Part shown: positions 1 to 8,305 of the stretch, piece after piece
Numbering within the stretch: the first letter of the stretch is position 1
Layout: every line of letters begins with the position of its first letter
Source of the DNA: CAYPFY01 sp964410105
GTDB taxonomy: Bacteria > Bacteroidota > Ignavibacteria > UBA10030 > SZUA-254
Direction of reading: 5' to 3'
DNA length: 64,000 nt
NCBI GenBank assembly: GCA_964410105.1
Contig: CAYPFY010000006.1
Location: forward strand, 1 to 64,000
Notes under the pieces: generated by a model
What the model was told of the DNA's origin: nothing
Seen by the model: the letters and a program-made list of their open reading frames with translations, nothing else
The model's database searches: none
Position numbers and translations under genes: made by a program

Positions 1-2
1 AT

Positions 3-50
3 GATTATGTCGGCGTCGCCATTGTGACAGTTGCATACGCGGCAAACTGA
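3..50 (+). CDS. C-terminal tip of a probable DUF4402-like pilin (partial)
   Basis: Only the last 15 codons and the TGA stop are inside the window. They read DYVGVAIVTVAYAAN. The alternating hydrophobic beta-strand of the form 'G-x-Y-x-G-x-x-x-V-T-V-x-Y' is how DUF4402-type secreted fibre proteins typically end, where the last strand completes the Ig-like fold. The genes that follow encode a PapD-like chaperone and an usher-like protein, which makes a fibre subunit the natural reading. The tail of another beta-rich outer-membrane protein is possible. The assignment rests on 15 residues and on context. Confidence 0.45.
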   Translation, partial: DYVGVAIVTVAYAAN

Positions 51-91
51 GCGCGTGCTGCTGATGTAAAGCGCACGACCAATGGAATCGG

Positions 92-135
92 AAAAGGGCA
101 GCGGAGAATTCTAACTGTTTGACGCTGCCCTTTTT
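92..135 (+). terminator. Hairpin with T-tract after the pilin-like gene
   Basis: A 12-bp perfect stem (AAAAGGGCAGCG at 92-103, CGCTGCCCTTTT at 123-134) encloses a 19-nt loop and ends in five T residues. It lies between the stop at 50 and the chaperone start at 181. It can serve as an intrinsic terminator, or as a partial terminator that lowers expression of the assembly genes relative to the subunit gene. The A-run on the left arm means it could also work on the opposite strand. Confidence 0.75.
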
Positions 136-180
136 CATTTTATAGTCGCAGTATGACGCAGAGATTCCATTTCGCTCACA

Positions 181-1032
181 ATGTCAGCCCCGAAGTCGAC
201 TCTACCCATGCGTTATTGCCTTCTTCTCGTCACGATATACGCCTTCACATCGCCTGCGGCACGGGCCGGCATCGTCGTCTCGCCAGGCTACCTTTTCCTT
301 AATTCGGTTCATCGCACAGTTTCGCTGACCGCCACCAACGACGGCGACGATGAACGGGAGGTCTGGATGGAAGTCAAATTCGGTTACGAAATTTCCGATG
401 ATTCAGGGAAGATCTTCATCCAAATCGATACGCTCGCCCAGAATGAGCCGTCGGCCGCGGCATGGATCGAATGCTATCCGCGAAGGTTTAATCTCAAGCC
501 CGGGGAAAGTCAGACCGTCCGAGTGATGGCGTCGCCCCCCCGCACCCTGGGTGAGGGGGAATACTGGTCCCGCGTCATCGTCGTCAGCAAGACCCGGCAG
601 CCTCCCCCGCAGAAAGCGGCCGCAGCCAGCACCAAGCCGGGCCTCATCATCCTTTACGAGCAGAGCCTTCCGTTCCATTACCGGATCGGAACTCTCTCCA
701 CGGGAGTCGTCGTCGACTCCCTCGGAACGTCTCTGTCTGATACGAGCGTCAATGTCGTCATGAAGCTGACTCGCGTCGGCAACGCCTCATACTGGGGGAG
801 CCGCACGACGGAATTCATCGACAATTCCGGAAGAACCGTCTACAAACTGACGCGCAACACCGGGGTCTATAAGAGCATCACCCTTATCGACCGCATCAAC
901 CGGACAAAAATTCCTCCCGGAGAATATATTGTGAATGTCCAGTTCGTCTCCGAAGGACGAACCGACATCCCGAAGCGCGATCTCATTCACTCATCGCCCG
1001 TTCGGACATCACGGTCGCTGACGATTCCCTGA
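181..1032 (+). CDS. PapD-like periplasmic pilus chaperone
   Basis: A 283-residue secreted protein. A hydrophobic signal segment (about residues 11-25, ending ARA) is followed by an Ig-like domain beginning GIVVSPGYLFL. Near residues 98-115 it carries YPRRFNLKPGESQTVRV. This matches the 'P-R-x-x-x-L-x-P-x-x-x-Q-x-V-R' stretch of the chaperone N-terminal domain. A second beta domain follows, so the length and two-domain layout fit fimbrial chaperones (about 220-250 residues), with a short basic tail. The family donates a strand to fibre subunits in the periplasm. An internal ATG at 208 would give a more compact signal peptide and is an alternative start; neither has a strong ribosome site. Ten bases separate it from the usher-like gene, which supports one operon. 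Confidence 0.7.
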   Translation: MSAPKSTLPMRYCLLLVTIYAFTSPAARAGIVVSPGYLFLNSVHRTVSLTATNDGDDEREVWMEVKFGYEISDDSGKIFIQIDTLAQNEPSAAAWIECYPRRFNLKPGESQTVRVMASPPRTLGEGEYWSRVIVVSKTRQPPPQKAAAASTKPGLIILYEQSLPFHYRIGTLSTGVVVDSLGTSLSDTSVNVVMKLTRVGNASYWGSRTTEFIDNSGRTVYKLTRNTGVYKSITLIDRINRTKIPPGEYIVNVQFVSEGRTDIPKRDLIHSSPVRTSRSLTIP

Positions 1033-1042
1033 AAGCGACCGC

Positions 1043-3637
1043 ATGGCGAGGCCATTTGCATATATCATACTCTGGACAGGTGTCTCCGCCGGAACCCTTG
1101 CCCAGACGGCGACCTCCCCCGAGTCGAGAATCATCGTCGAGCTCCGGGGAGCAGGACTAGCACCGCGGGAGCTTGAAATGATGGCGATTGGAGAAGACAG
1201 ATACCTCCCCTCGGCCGAGGCCTTTCCCGCCCTCGGCATCAAGTCCGATTACGACAGCGTCGAGAACCGGATAACCGGCTTTTTCAAGGACGCCGATAAT
1301 TCCTACACGATAGACCTCAAAGACCGCCGCGCCAGCATCGCAAAGGTGTCTCTAGATCTGACCGACAAGCAGTATATCTCCCGAACCGGCCGGTCATACT
1401 TCAGCCTGGGTTTTTTCAAGGATTTCTTCGACATCGACCTTACCTACCTCCCCCGGAAGCTGCAGGTGACTGTGAAAAACGCTTTGGAACTCCCGTCGGT
1501 CTACGCGGGCCGCAGGATCAAGGCGATTGAAAACCGCATCAAAATTTCCAAAAAGCTTCCTGAAACCGAACTTTACCTTGGCCGCGATTTCAGCCTGATC
1601 GGTGGAGGCCTGATCAATTGGTCGACGAACGATATTTTCTCCCGCTTCACCCGGCCCACCCTCAGGAACAATCTCAATATCGGGGTTAAATCGCTGGGCG
1701 GCGATTTCACCGGCAGGATAACAGAGTCGGATATCAGAGGGAGAACGAACACGACGTTTCGGGGAAACTTCCGGTATCCCTTCTTCGATAATTCCGGTCT
1801 TCGACAGATCGTCTTCGGCGATATCATCAGCCTTGGGGTCATCTCGACGGACGTGACCGGGGTCGAGTTCACCAACCGTCCCCCCGCACCCCGGCGGCTT
1901 TTCACACGTGAGGTTTTCAGGGGAAATGTCGACCCCCAGATGGAGATCGCATTCCTCGGCACGGTGGGAGAAACGATGCTCCAGACCGCTGACGAGTCGG
2001 GAGCGTTTTCGTTCGATGCCCCGATCCTGTACGGAAACGGACTTCTCGAGCTCCATGCCTATGACGTCTGGGGACAGGAGAGGGTCCTCCGATACCGGCT
2101 GAATGTCCCCTACACCCTCATTCCCCCGGGACAGGCGGAGTATTCGATCGTGATGGGGAAAAACAGGCACAACCCTAATTCACCCTTCATATCGACGAAT
2201 TCGGTGAACTGGGGAGTTTCCCCTGAACTCTCCATCGGCTCAGTTCTTGCGTATTATGATTTTCCGACCGGCCAGAGATTATTCCCCGGCCTTACGAGCA
2301 CAGCGCGCATCATGACGAATCTCGTGGGAAACGCGACCTTCATTCCCGATGCGCTCGGTTCGGGGAGCCTTTCCCTCGAGTTTCCGTCCACGGCCAGGCT
2401 CGGGGTTACCGATATACGCTACAGCGGTACATCATTCGCCAATCCGACAGGCATCGTCAACGACCTCAATATCTCTGCGCTGCTCCCGATACCGACATGG
2501 CGGAATGTGTTCTATTTCAATATGCTTGCCATCCAGACGGTCTTCGGCGATCACAGGTCAGACGAGTTGCAGACATCTCTCACGACGACTTTTGCAACGT
2601 TCACCCCCTCCATCAGCAGCCGGTTCGTCACGACGAAGGCCTATGGCGACGGGTCGACGACGCTGACCGAACAGTACGCCGCGGGGCTTTCATTCCTGAT
2701 GCCCGCGGGAGTTCACATGCTTACCAATCTGTCGTACGATAATGTGTCGGCGAGTTTTCAGGAGCTGAATATTCTCGGCGTCAAGAGGTTTGAAAACGGC
2801 GTGTCGTTCGCCTTCACCTACGACCGCAATTATCTCACCAATGCCTATCAGACCGGGATTCGCCTCACATATTACTTCCCGTTCGCGCGCACCCAGGCAG
2901 GCGGAGTCACGACGGGGCCCAATCAGTTCCTCTATACCACCTCGGCCTTCGGAAGCATAAGCTTCAACACGGCCCCGCTCAATGTCCGCTTCAGCGACGC
3001 CCGCGGCAGCCTCCTGGGGAACGGCGGTTTCACCGTCTCCGCCTATCTTGATTCCAACGGGAATGGACGCCGGGATCGGGATGAGCAAAGCCTCGATGTC
3101 GGCCGCGTCTATTACTCGAATCTGACGGTCGGGGGATTTCCCTATTCGCTCTCGCTTGCGAAGCAGATCCGTAATAAAATCTATAGTTACGAAAATTACA
3201 GGATTTTCCTGGACCCGGAAACACTCGAAAATCCGCTCTGGGTCCCCCGTTATAAATCGATCCAGGTCTTCTCCGAGCCGAACCTCGTCCGGCGAATCGA
3301 TTTTCCCGTCGTGATGGGCGGGATCGTCCGTGGCACGGTGAGCCTGGCAGGAAAAGTCCCGATCCCGGCGGAACATATCACTGTGAAAATCACCCAGGCG
3401 CGCCCGGCAAGCGAAGCCGGTCTCCCCGCGTTTATTAAAACGGCGTCCACATTTTCAACCGGCGAATTCGAGTTTCTGGGGGTTCCGCCAGGCCACTATC
3501 TCCTTTCCCTTGATCCGGCACAGCTCGCCGATCTGCAGTATATCAGCGAACCCCCGGAACGCGAGTTCGACGTCGTCTCGAAGCCGGAAGGGGACATCAT
3601 CTCAGGTCTTGATTTTACTCTAGCGTCGAAAAAGTAG
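1043..3637 (+). CDS. Usher-like outer-membrane assembly protein
   Basis: An 864-residue protein with a short signal peptide (to about residue 20, ending TLAQ), the length of FimD/PapC ushers (about 800-850). Residues 30-170 form an N-terminal periplasmic region. After this comes a long run of amphipathic strands. A soluble insert around residues 290-370 ends IPPGQAEYSIVMG, which corresponds to the usher plug and the following 'G-x-x-x-Y-S-x-x-x-G' strand. Beyond residue 650 it differs from classical ushers. It has a calcium-loop-like DSNGNGRRDRDE followed by a carboxypeptidase-regulatory-like beta domain (about 755-860). An outer-membrane secretion pore for the upstream pilin-like subunit is the inferred role. 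It could instead be a divergent barrel that only resembles ushers. It is followed after 18 bp by a T9SS cargo gene. Confidence 0.62.
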   Translation: MARPFAYIILWTGVSAGTLAQTATSPESRIIVELRGAGLAPRELEMMAIGEDRYLPSAEAFPALGIKSDYDSVENRITGFFKDADNSYTIDLKDRRASIAKVSLDLTDKQYISRTGRSYFSLGFFKDFFDIDLTYLPRKLQVTVKNALELPSVYAGRRIKAIENRIKISKKLPETELYLGRDFSLIGGGLINWSTNDIFSRFTRPTLRNNLNIGVKSLGGDFTGRITESDIRGRTNTTFRGNFRYPFFDNSGLRQIVFGDIISLGVISTDVTGVEFTNRPPAPRRLFTREVFRGNVDPQMEIAFLGTVGETMLQTADESGAFSFDAPILYGNGLLELHAYDVWGQERVLRYRLNVPYTLIPPGQAEYSIVMGKNRHNPNSPFISTNSVNWGVSPELSIGSVLAYYDFPTGQRLFPGLTSTARIMTNLVGNATFIPDALGSGSLSLEFPSTARLGVTDIRYSGTSFANPTGIVNDLNISALLPIPTWRNVFYFNMLAIQTVFGDHRSDELQTSLTTTFATFTPSISSRFVTTKAYGDGSTTLTEQYAAGLSFLMPAGVHMLTNLSYDNVSASFQELNILGVKRFENGVSFAFTYDRNYLTNAYQTGIRLTYYFPFARTQAGGVTTGPNQFLYTTSAFGSISFNTAPLNVRFSDARGSLLGNGGFTVSAYLDSNGNGRRDRDEQSLDVGRVYYSNLTVGGFPYSLSLAKQIRNKIYSYENYRIFLDPETLENPLWVPRYKSIQVFSEPNLVRRIDFPVVMGGIVRGTVSLAGKVPIPAEHITVKITQARPASEAGLPAFIKTASTFSTGEFEFLGVPPGHYLLSLDPAQLADLQYISEPPEREFDVVSKPEGDIISGLDFTLASKK

Positions 3638-3655
3638 GAGGAAAGTGAGGTTACT

Positions 3656-5854
3656 ATGAAGAGCTTGTGGTTAGTGGTCCTTGTTCTCATCCCCCTGGGC
3701 ACCATCCACGCGCAGGATGTGATCGATTCCTCCGCCCTCGGTCCCGATACTCTCCTCGTTCCCCAGAACCCGTTCAAGCTGGCGGGGGACGACACGACCG
3801 CCGTGGCTTTCGCCCTGAACCCCGACGACTGGGTTCCCGTGAACCCTTATCCGCAGGGAAATACGCTCCTCTCCGTGGATATTTTCCGGGATACGGGCGC
3901 GGTTGCCGTCGGATTCCTCGGGTCCTACCTTGCGACGACCGACAGGGGCGCCTCATGGGATGTGCAGGCCGGCGCCGGCGGATATAACGCCGGGCTGATC
4001 GGGGTCGATGTGGTGGGAAATTCAACGATCTACGCCGTGGGAGCGAAGGGCACGTTTCTGAGATCCAGCGACGCCGGAATTTCGTGGAACAAATACCAGA
4101 CCGGAACGAATCTGGTCCTCTACGGCGTAAAGTTTATCGACATCAATGTAGGATGGATCGTCGGGGCCTTCGGGTTTATGGCGAAAACCACGAATGGAGG
4201 CATGACCTGGACGCGGGAGCTTCTCCCCTCCGTCACGGCCCTCTACTCGGTCGATTTCGTCAGCCTCACCCGCGGCTGGGCCGTCGGTGACTCGGGCAAG
4301 ATTTTTATCACGACCGACGGGGGCAATACGTGGAACGCTCAATTTTCCGGGATCCGCTCCGTGCTGAACTCGGTTGATTTCTACGACAACGTACACGGTC
4401 TCATCGCCGGTGAAAACGGATGGATCCTCAAGACGACGAACGGAGGCGCGCTCTGGCTCTACGAACATCAGCAGCAGGGGCTTTTCCTCGAATCGATCCA
4501 TGCCGACACCACGAATTGCTGGGTCGCCGGCTCCGGAGGAACTATTCTGAAATCGACCGACGGAGGACTTAACTGGAATGCCCAGACGACCCCGACGACA
4601 GGATGGCTCACCGGAATCGCCTTTGCCAACGCCTTCCGGGGTTGGGCCGTCGGTATCGGAGGAACACTTCTGAAAACGGAAAACGGCGGCACGAGCTGGC
4701 AGGAACTGGACCATTCGGTATCGGGCAATTTCAATGCGGTCTCGTTTCCCTCAGCATCCGTCGGCTATGCGGTCGGAAATCGCGGAGTGCTCGCCAAGAC
4801 TGACGACGGAGGCGACTCCTTTACGCTGACCCGGCCGACCAGCGTCGACCTGAATTCGGTATTCTTCACCGACCCTCTGAATGGATGGGCGTGCGGCAGA
4901 TCCGGGCTCATCATCAACACCACGGACGGAGGCGATTCCTGGGGCGCCCAGGCGTCCACAGTCCTCACATCGTGGAATTCCATCTTTTTTGTCAACTCGC
5001 AGCTCGGCTACGTCGCCGGAGCGAGCGGACGTATTTTTAAGACGACCGACGCGGGCCAGCACTGGAATGGAAGATCGATCGCCCCGGTCCGGTTTAATTC
5101 AATCTGGTTCACCGATATCGACCACGGCTGGGTCTCAGGGACCCGCGGGATCGTGTTCGCCACCACAGACGGCGGAGTCCACTGGACCCCGACGAGCGCC
5201 GCCGCGGTCACAGACCGCGACCTGCTCTCGGTTTTCTTCAGAAACTCCAGCCTGGGATGGGCCGTCGGCCAACGCGGAGCAATCCTCAATACGACCGACG
5301 GAGGCGATACCTGGACCGCGCAGACGTCAGGCGTGGGTGGGGTGCTCCGCTCGATCACTTTCGCCGATGACATGAACGGATGGGCGGCGGGAAACGGCGG
5401 CGTCATGCTCAAGACGACCGACGCGGGGAATACATGGGAACAGGAGCCTTCGGGCATTCCCGCCAATATCAACGGCATGACCGTCGACGTCGCAGGGAAT
5501 GTCTGGGCCGCCGGCCGGGCGAGCAGGATCATCAAGTTTGCATCCGGCCTTGCCGCTGCGAACTCCCGATCGGCACTAGCGGCCGCCTCGCTCGGGGTGC
5601 ATAACTATCCGAATCCGTTCAACCCGACCACGGTGATCACCTTTACTCTTCCGGTGAAGGCGGAGCTGAATGTCGATATTTTCAACGCTATCGGGCAGAA
5701 GGTGCGGTCGCTGGCCCACGACCAGGAATTTTCCCCCGGAGTGAATACGGTGATATTCGACGCCCAGGGTCTGTCGTCCGGGTTCTATATCGCCCGGGTC
5801 GCCTCGCGGGACGGCAAATACCGCGAGGTGCAGAAAATGATGTATGTCAAGTGA
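3656..5854 (+). CDS. Ycf48-like beta-propeller with T9SS type A sorting domain (1)
   Basis: A 732-residue secreted protein. The signal peptide covers residues 1-19 (ending IHA). From about residue 60 to 625 there are roughly a dozen repeats of 42-48 residues with the pattern 'G-W-A-V-G-x-x-G-x-I-L-K-T-T-D-G-G-x-T-W'. These are the Asp-box/Ycf48-type blades of a beta-propeller, so one long or two stacked propellers are expected. The C-terminal domain starts NYPNPFNPTT at about residue 649 and ends KMMYVK, a T9SS type A signal that directs export and surface attachment. A GAGG ribosome site lies 5 nt before the ATG. It sits 18 bp behind the usher-like gene and overlaps the next gene, so it is probably co-transcribed with both. 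The ligand is unknown. Confidence 0.88.
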   Translation: MKSLWLVVLVLIPLGTIHAQDVIDSSALGPDTLLVPQNPFKLAGDDTTAVAFALNPDDWVPVNPYPQGNTLLSVDIFRDTGAVAVGFLGSYLATTDRGASWDVQAGAGGYNAGLIGVDVVGNSTIYAVGAKGTFLRSSDAGISWNKYQTGTNLVLYGVKFIDINVGWIVGAFGFMAKTTNGGMTWTRELLPSVTALYSVDFVSLTRGWAVGDSGKIFITTDGGNTWNAQFSGIRSVLNSVDFYDNVHGLIAGENGWILKTTNGGALWLYEHQQQGLFLESIHADTTNCWVAGSGGTILKSTDGGLNWNAQTTPTTGWLTGIAFANAFRGWAVGIGGTLLKTENGGTSWQELDHSVSGNFNAVSFPSASVGYAVGNRGVLAKTDDGGDSFTLTRPTSVDLNSVFFTDPLNGWACGRSGLIINTTDGGDSWGAQASTVLTSWNSIFFVNSQLGYVAGASGRIFKTTDAGQHWNGRSIAPVRFNSIWFTDIDHGWVSGTRGIVFATTDGGVHWTPTSAAAVTDRDLLSVFFRNSSLGWAVGQRGAILNTTDGGDTWTAQTSGVGGVLRSITFADDMNGWAAGNGGVMLKTTDAGNTWEQEPSGIPANINGMTVDVAGNVWAAGRASRIIKFASGLAAANSRSALAAASLGVHNYPNPFNPTTVITFTLPVKAELNVDIFNAIGQKVRSLAHDQEFSPGVNTVIFDAQGLSSGFYIARVASRDGKYREVQKMMYVK

Positions 5855-8093
5855 CAATCAGAGGGAGACTGATATTCGACGACTATACGTTTTCTTAAGA
5901 ATTTTTGCTCTCTGTTGCTGGATCTGCCCGAACTCTGCCCTCACTCAGCCGCTTGCCTCCGCCGGTGCGGCAGATTCTGTCTACAAAGGATGGTTCTGGC
6001 TGAACCCCCTGCCTCAGGGGAATGATCTCAACGGGATTTACGCCTTCAATACCCTCCGCGCGGTTATCGTCGGGAATAGCGGCACGGTGGTGACCACCAC
6101 CGACGGCGGCGATCACTGGCTGTTTCAGACCGACGTTACGGGCAGGGACCTCGACCTCAAAGCGGTTTTTTTTCGCGATGCCGCCCGCGGATTCGCCGTC
6201 GGCGATTCAGGCCTGATACTGGTGACAACCAATGGGGGGAGCTCGTGGGCCCTGCGCCAGACTTCCATCCGCGATATCACGTTCAATGATATATCCTTCG
6301 ATACGAGCGGATTCGGGTGGATCGTCGGGGACAGGGGGACCATACTCCGCACCACGAACGGCGGGGCCTCGTGGGAGATCAGACCCTCGCCGGATGAGCG
6401 CAGCCTCTATTCTCTTCATGCCCTGTCAAAATATGATATCTTCGCCTGCGGCCAGCTGGGAGAGGTGATACGCTCCACCGACGCCGGGGCGACATGGGAT
6501 ACGATCCCGCCCCCTGCCCTCTACGATTTTCGTGACATCCAGTTCATCGGCCCCAGCTTTGGCGTCATCGCGGGGACGAAAGGCCATGCCTACCTCACCT
6601 CGGACACAACAGCAACGTGGCATCCGTTCCAGGATCTCTCACGACAAACGTCGCTGAATCTCAACAAGGTCGCCTTCTATAACCCCGGACAGGGATGGGC
6701 CGTGGGAGACAAGGGACTTGTTGCCAACACGTCGGACGGGGGCAATACATGGCGGCCTCAAATCCTCGACTCCACAGTCGACTTCCACACCGTGGCATTC
6801 CCTACTCCACAGACGGGCTGGATCGCAGGGACGGGGGGGAGGATTTTCAAGGTTATCAACGGATCCCTGATCGTCTCGCAGTCGTCCACGCTTCTCTCTA
6901 ATCTGAATGCCGTGGAAATTCTGGATAGCCACCACGGCTGGGCCGTCGGCGACGCGGGGCGGATTTTCTTCACGGCCGATTCGGGAGTTTCATGGGTGAC
7001 CCAGGAGACGGGGGCTTCCGACCGCCTCACGTCGGTGAGCTTTGCTGACGTTTCTCATGGGTGCGTGGGTGGGGAAAACGGCACCATATTCCGTACGACG
7101 AACGGAGGCTCCCTCTGGACGAGGGTGGAAGTGCCGACAACCGCTGGCATCCGGTCGATTCGAATGTTCGATGTAAACCGCGCCACGGCGCTCGGAGACG
7201 CCGGGACTATTCTTCGCTCCACCGATGGCGGGAACAGCTGGGCCCCTGAAGTTTACGACCCGACCGTCAATTTTACTTCTCACGCTTACCTTGCCCAGGA
7301 TACGATATGGGCCGTGGGATACACCGGGGATCTGGGAAGAGTCGCCCTTAGTCTTAACGGGGGCCTCGATTTTGCGCCGCAAGACACCTTCTCGCCTACC
7401 CGCCGCCTGACCTCGATAACATTCCCAAACCCGGGTCTGGGTGTAATGGTGGGAGAGAGAAACGCCAAGTATGGCGCCACCATATTTCGAACGACCGATC
7501 ACGGTGCCTCGTGGCGTCAGCGTTCCTCTCCGCTCCCGGCAGACCTCCGCTCGGTCAGTTTTACCGAGGAGGACGTCGGGTGGGCCTGCGGTGATAACGG
7601 CATCATTCTGCGGTCAACGGACGCCGGCCTTTCCTGGAGGTTGCTCCAAAGCTCCACTGATCGGAATCTCAGAGGGATAAAATTCCTCGACCCGTATACG
7701 GGCTTTGCCGTCGGCGACCGGGGAACTATATTGAAAACAGTCGATGGAGGGGGAGTCCCGCTTATACTGCCGATTCTCCGGGAATTGCCCACAATCTCGA
7801 TCATTACCGGGAATTACCCGAATCCCTTCAATCCGGGAACGTATCTCACTTTCCAGCTGGCCGAGCCGGCGAACGTGACTCTCCAGATCTTTAGTATCCT
7901 GGGCGAGAGAATCCGCGAGTTCAGGCTCGGTTTTCTCGACAGGGGGTATTACGACAACCAGTATGGCGCCTTCCAGGCTCCGTACTGGAACGGCCTCGAT
8001 GAGAACGGTATCCCCGCGCCGTCGGGTCCCTATTTTTACCGCATCATTACCAAAGATAGAATCCAAACGCTAAAAATGATGCTTATCCGTTAA
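5844..8093 (+). CDS. Ycf48-like beta-propeller with T9SS type A sorting domain (2)
   Basis: A 749-residue paralogue of the preceding protein. The ATG lies inside the 3' end of that gene (11-bp overlap), which implies translational coupling. A hydrophobic segment at residues 14-32 is the likely signal peptide, although the N-terminus is long and polar. The mature part again opens with a W-x-x-N-P-x-P-Q-G-x-x-L motif as in its neighbour. About a dozen 'T-T-D-G-G-x-x-W' blades follow. The sorting domain begins NYPNPFNPGT at about residue 656 and ends KMMLIR. Its last blades drift from the consensus. It closes the chaperone/usher operon; the next gene has its own leader and promoter-like sequence. 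Confidence 0.88.
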   Translation: MSSDNQRETDIRRLYVFLRIFALCCWICPNSALTQPLASAGAADSVYKGWFWLNPLPQGNDLNGIYAFNTLRAVIVGNSGTVVTTTDGGDHWLFQTDVTGRDLDLKAVFFRDAARGFAVGDSGLILVTTNGGSSWALRQTSIRDITFNDISFDTSGFGWIVGDRGTILRTTNGGASWEIRPSPDERSLYSLHALSKYDIFACGQLGEVIRSTDAGATWDTIPPPALYDFRDIQFIGPSFGVIAGTKGHAYLTSDTTATWHPFQDLSRQTSLNLNKVAFYNPGQGWAVGDKGLVANTSDGGNTWRPQILDSTVDFHTVAFPTPQTGWIAGTGGRIFKVINGSLIVSQSSTLLSNLNAVEILDSHHGWAVGDAGRIFFTADSGVSWVTQETGASDRLTSVSFADVSHGCVGGENGTIFRTTNGGSLWTRVEVPTTAGIRSIRMFDVNRATALGDAGTILRSTDGGNSWAPEVYDPTVNFTSHAYLAQDTIWAVGYTGDLGRVALSLNGGLDFAPQDTFSPTRRLTSITFPNPGLGVMVGERNAKYGATIFRTTDHGASWRQRSSPLPADLRSVSFTEEDVGWACGDNGIILRSTDAGLSWRLLQSSTDRNLRGIKFLDPYTGFAVGDRGTILKTVDGGGVPLILPILRELPTISIITGNYPNPFNPGTYLTFQLAEPANVTLQIFSILGERIREFRLGFLDRGYYDNQYGAFQAPYWNGLDENGIPAPSGPYFYRIITKDRIQTLKMMLIR

Positions 8094-8131
8094 GTATCAG
8101 AGAGAGCACAAAAATTTAACGAAATTCTAAT

Positions 8132-8160
8132 TTGGTTTTTTGATTTTTGGGCATTACATT
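8132..8160 (+). promoter_or_regulatory. Promoter-like TTGGTT-N17-TACATT
   Basis: TTGGTT at 8132-8137 and TACATT at 8155-8160 are separated by 17 bp in an AT-rich stretch about 145 bp before the ATG at 8306. Further down the leader, GAGGGACGTC occurs twice (8193-8202 and 8218-8227), the first copy within the perfect palindrome GGGACGTCCC. This could be an operator or an RNA structure. The same spacing and TAC-type -10 recur before other genes in the window. Confidence 0.4.
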
Positions 8161-8305
8161 GTTCACACTGATAGGCCCCGCTCCCAGAGGCCGAGGGACG
8201 TCCCAAACTTTCCACTTGAGGGACGTCGCTGACCCGACGATCCTCCCCGGGTCTTTATAGTAGAAAAAATCTCATCCACTCAACCAAAAGCAGGAAGGAT
8301 CTCCT

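Noticed and set aside
4022..4714. Minus-strand frame of 230 codons inside the first propeller gene
   Set aside because: Propeller repeats of high GC give long antisense frames; there is no start signal or recognisable protein.
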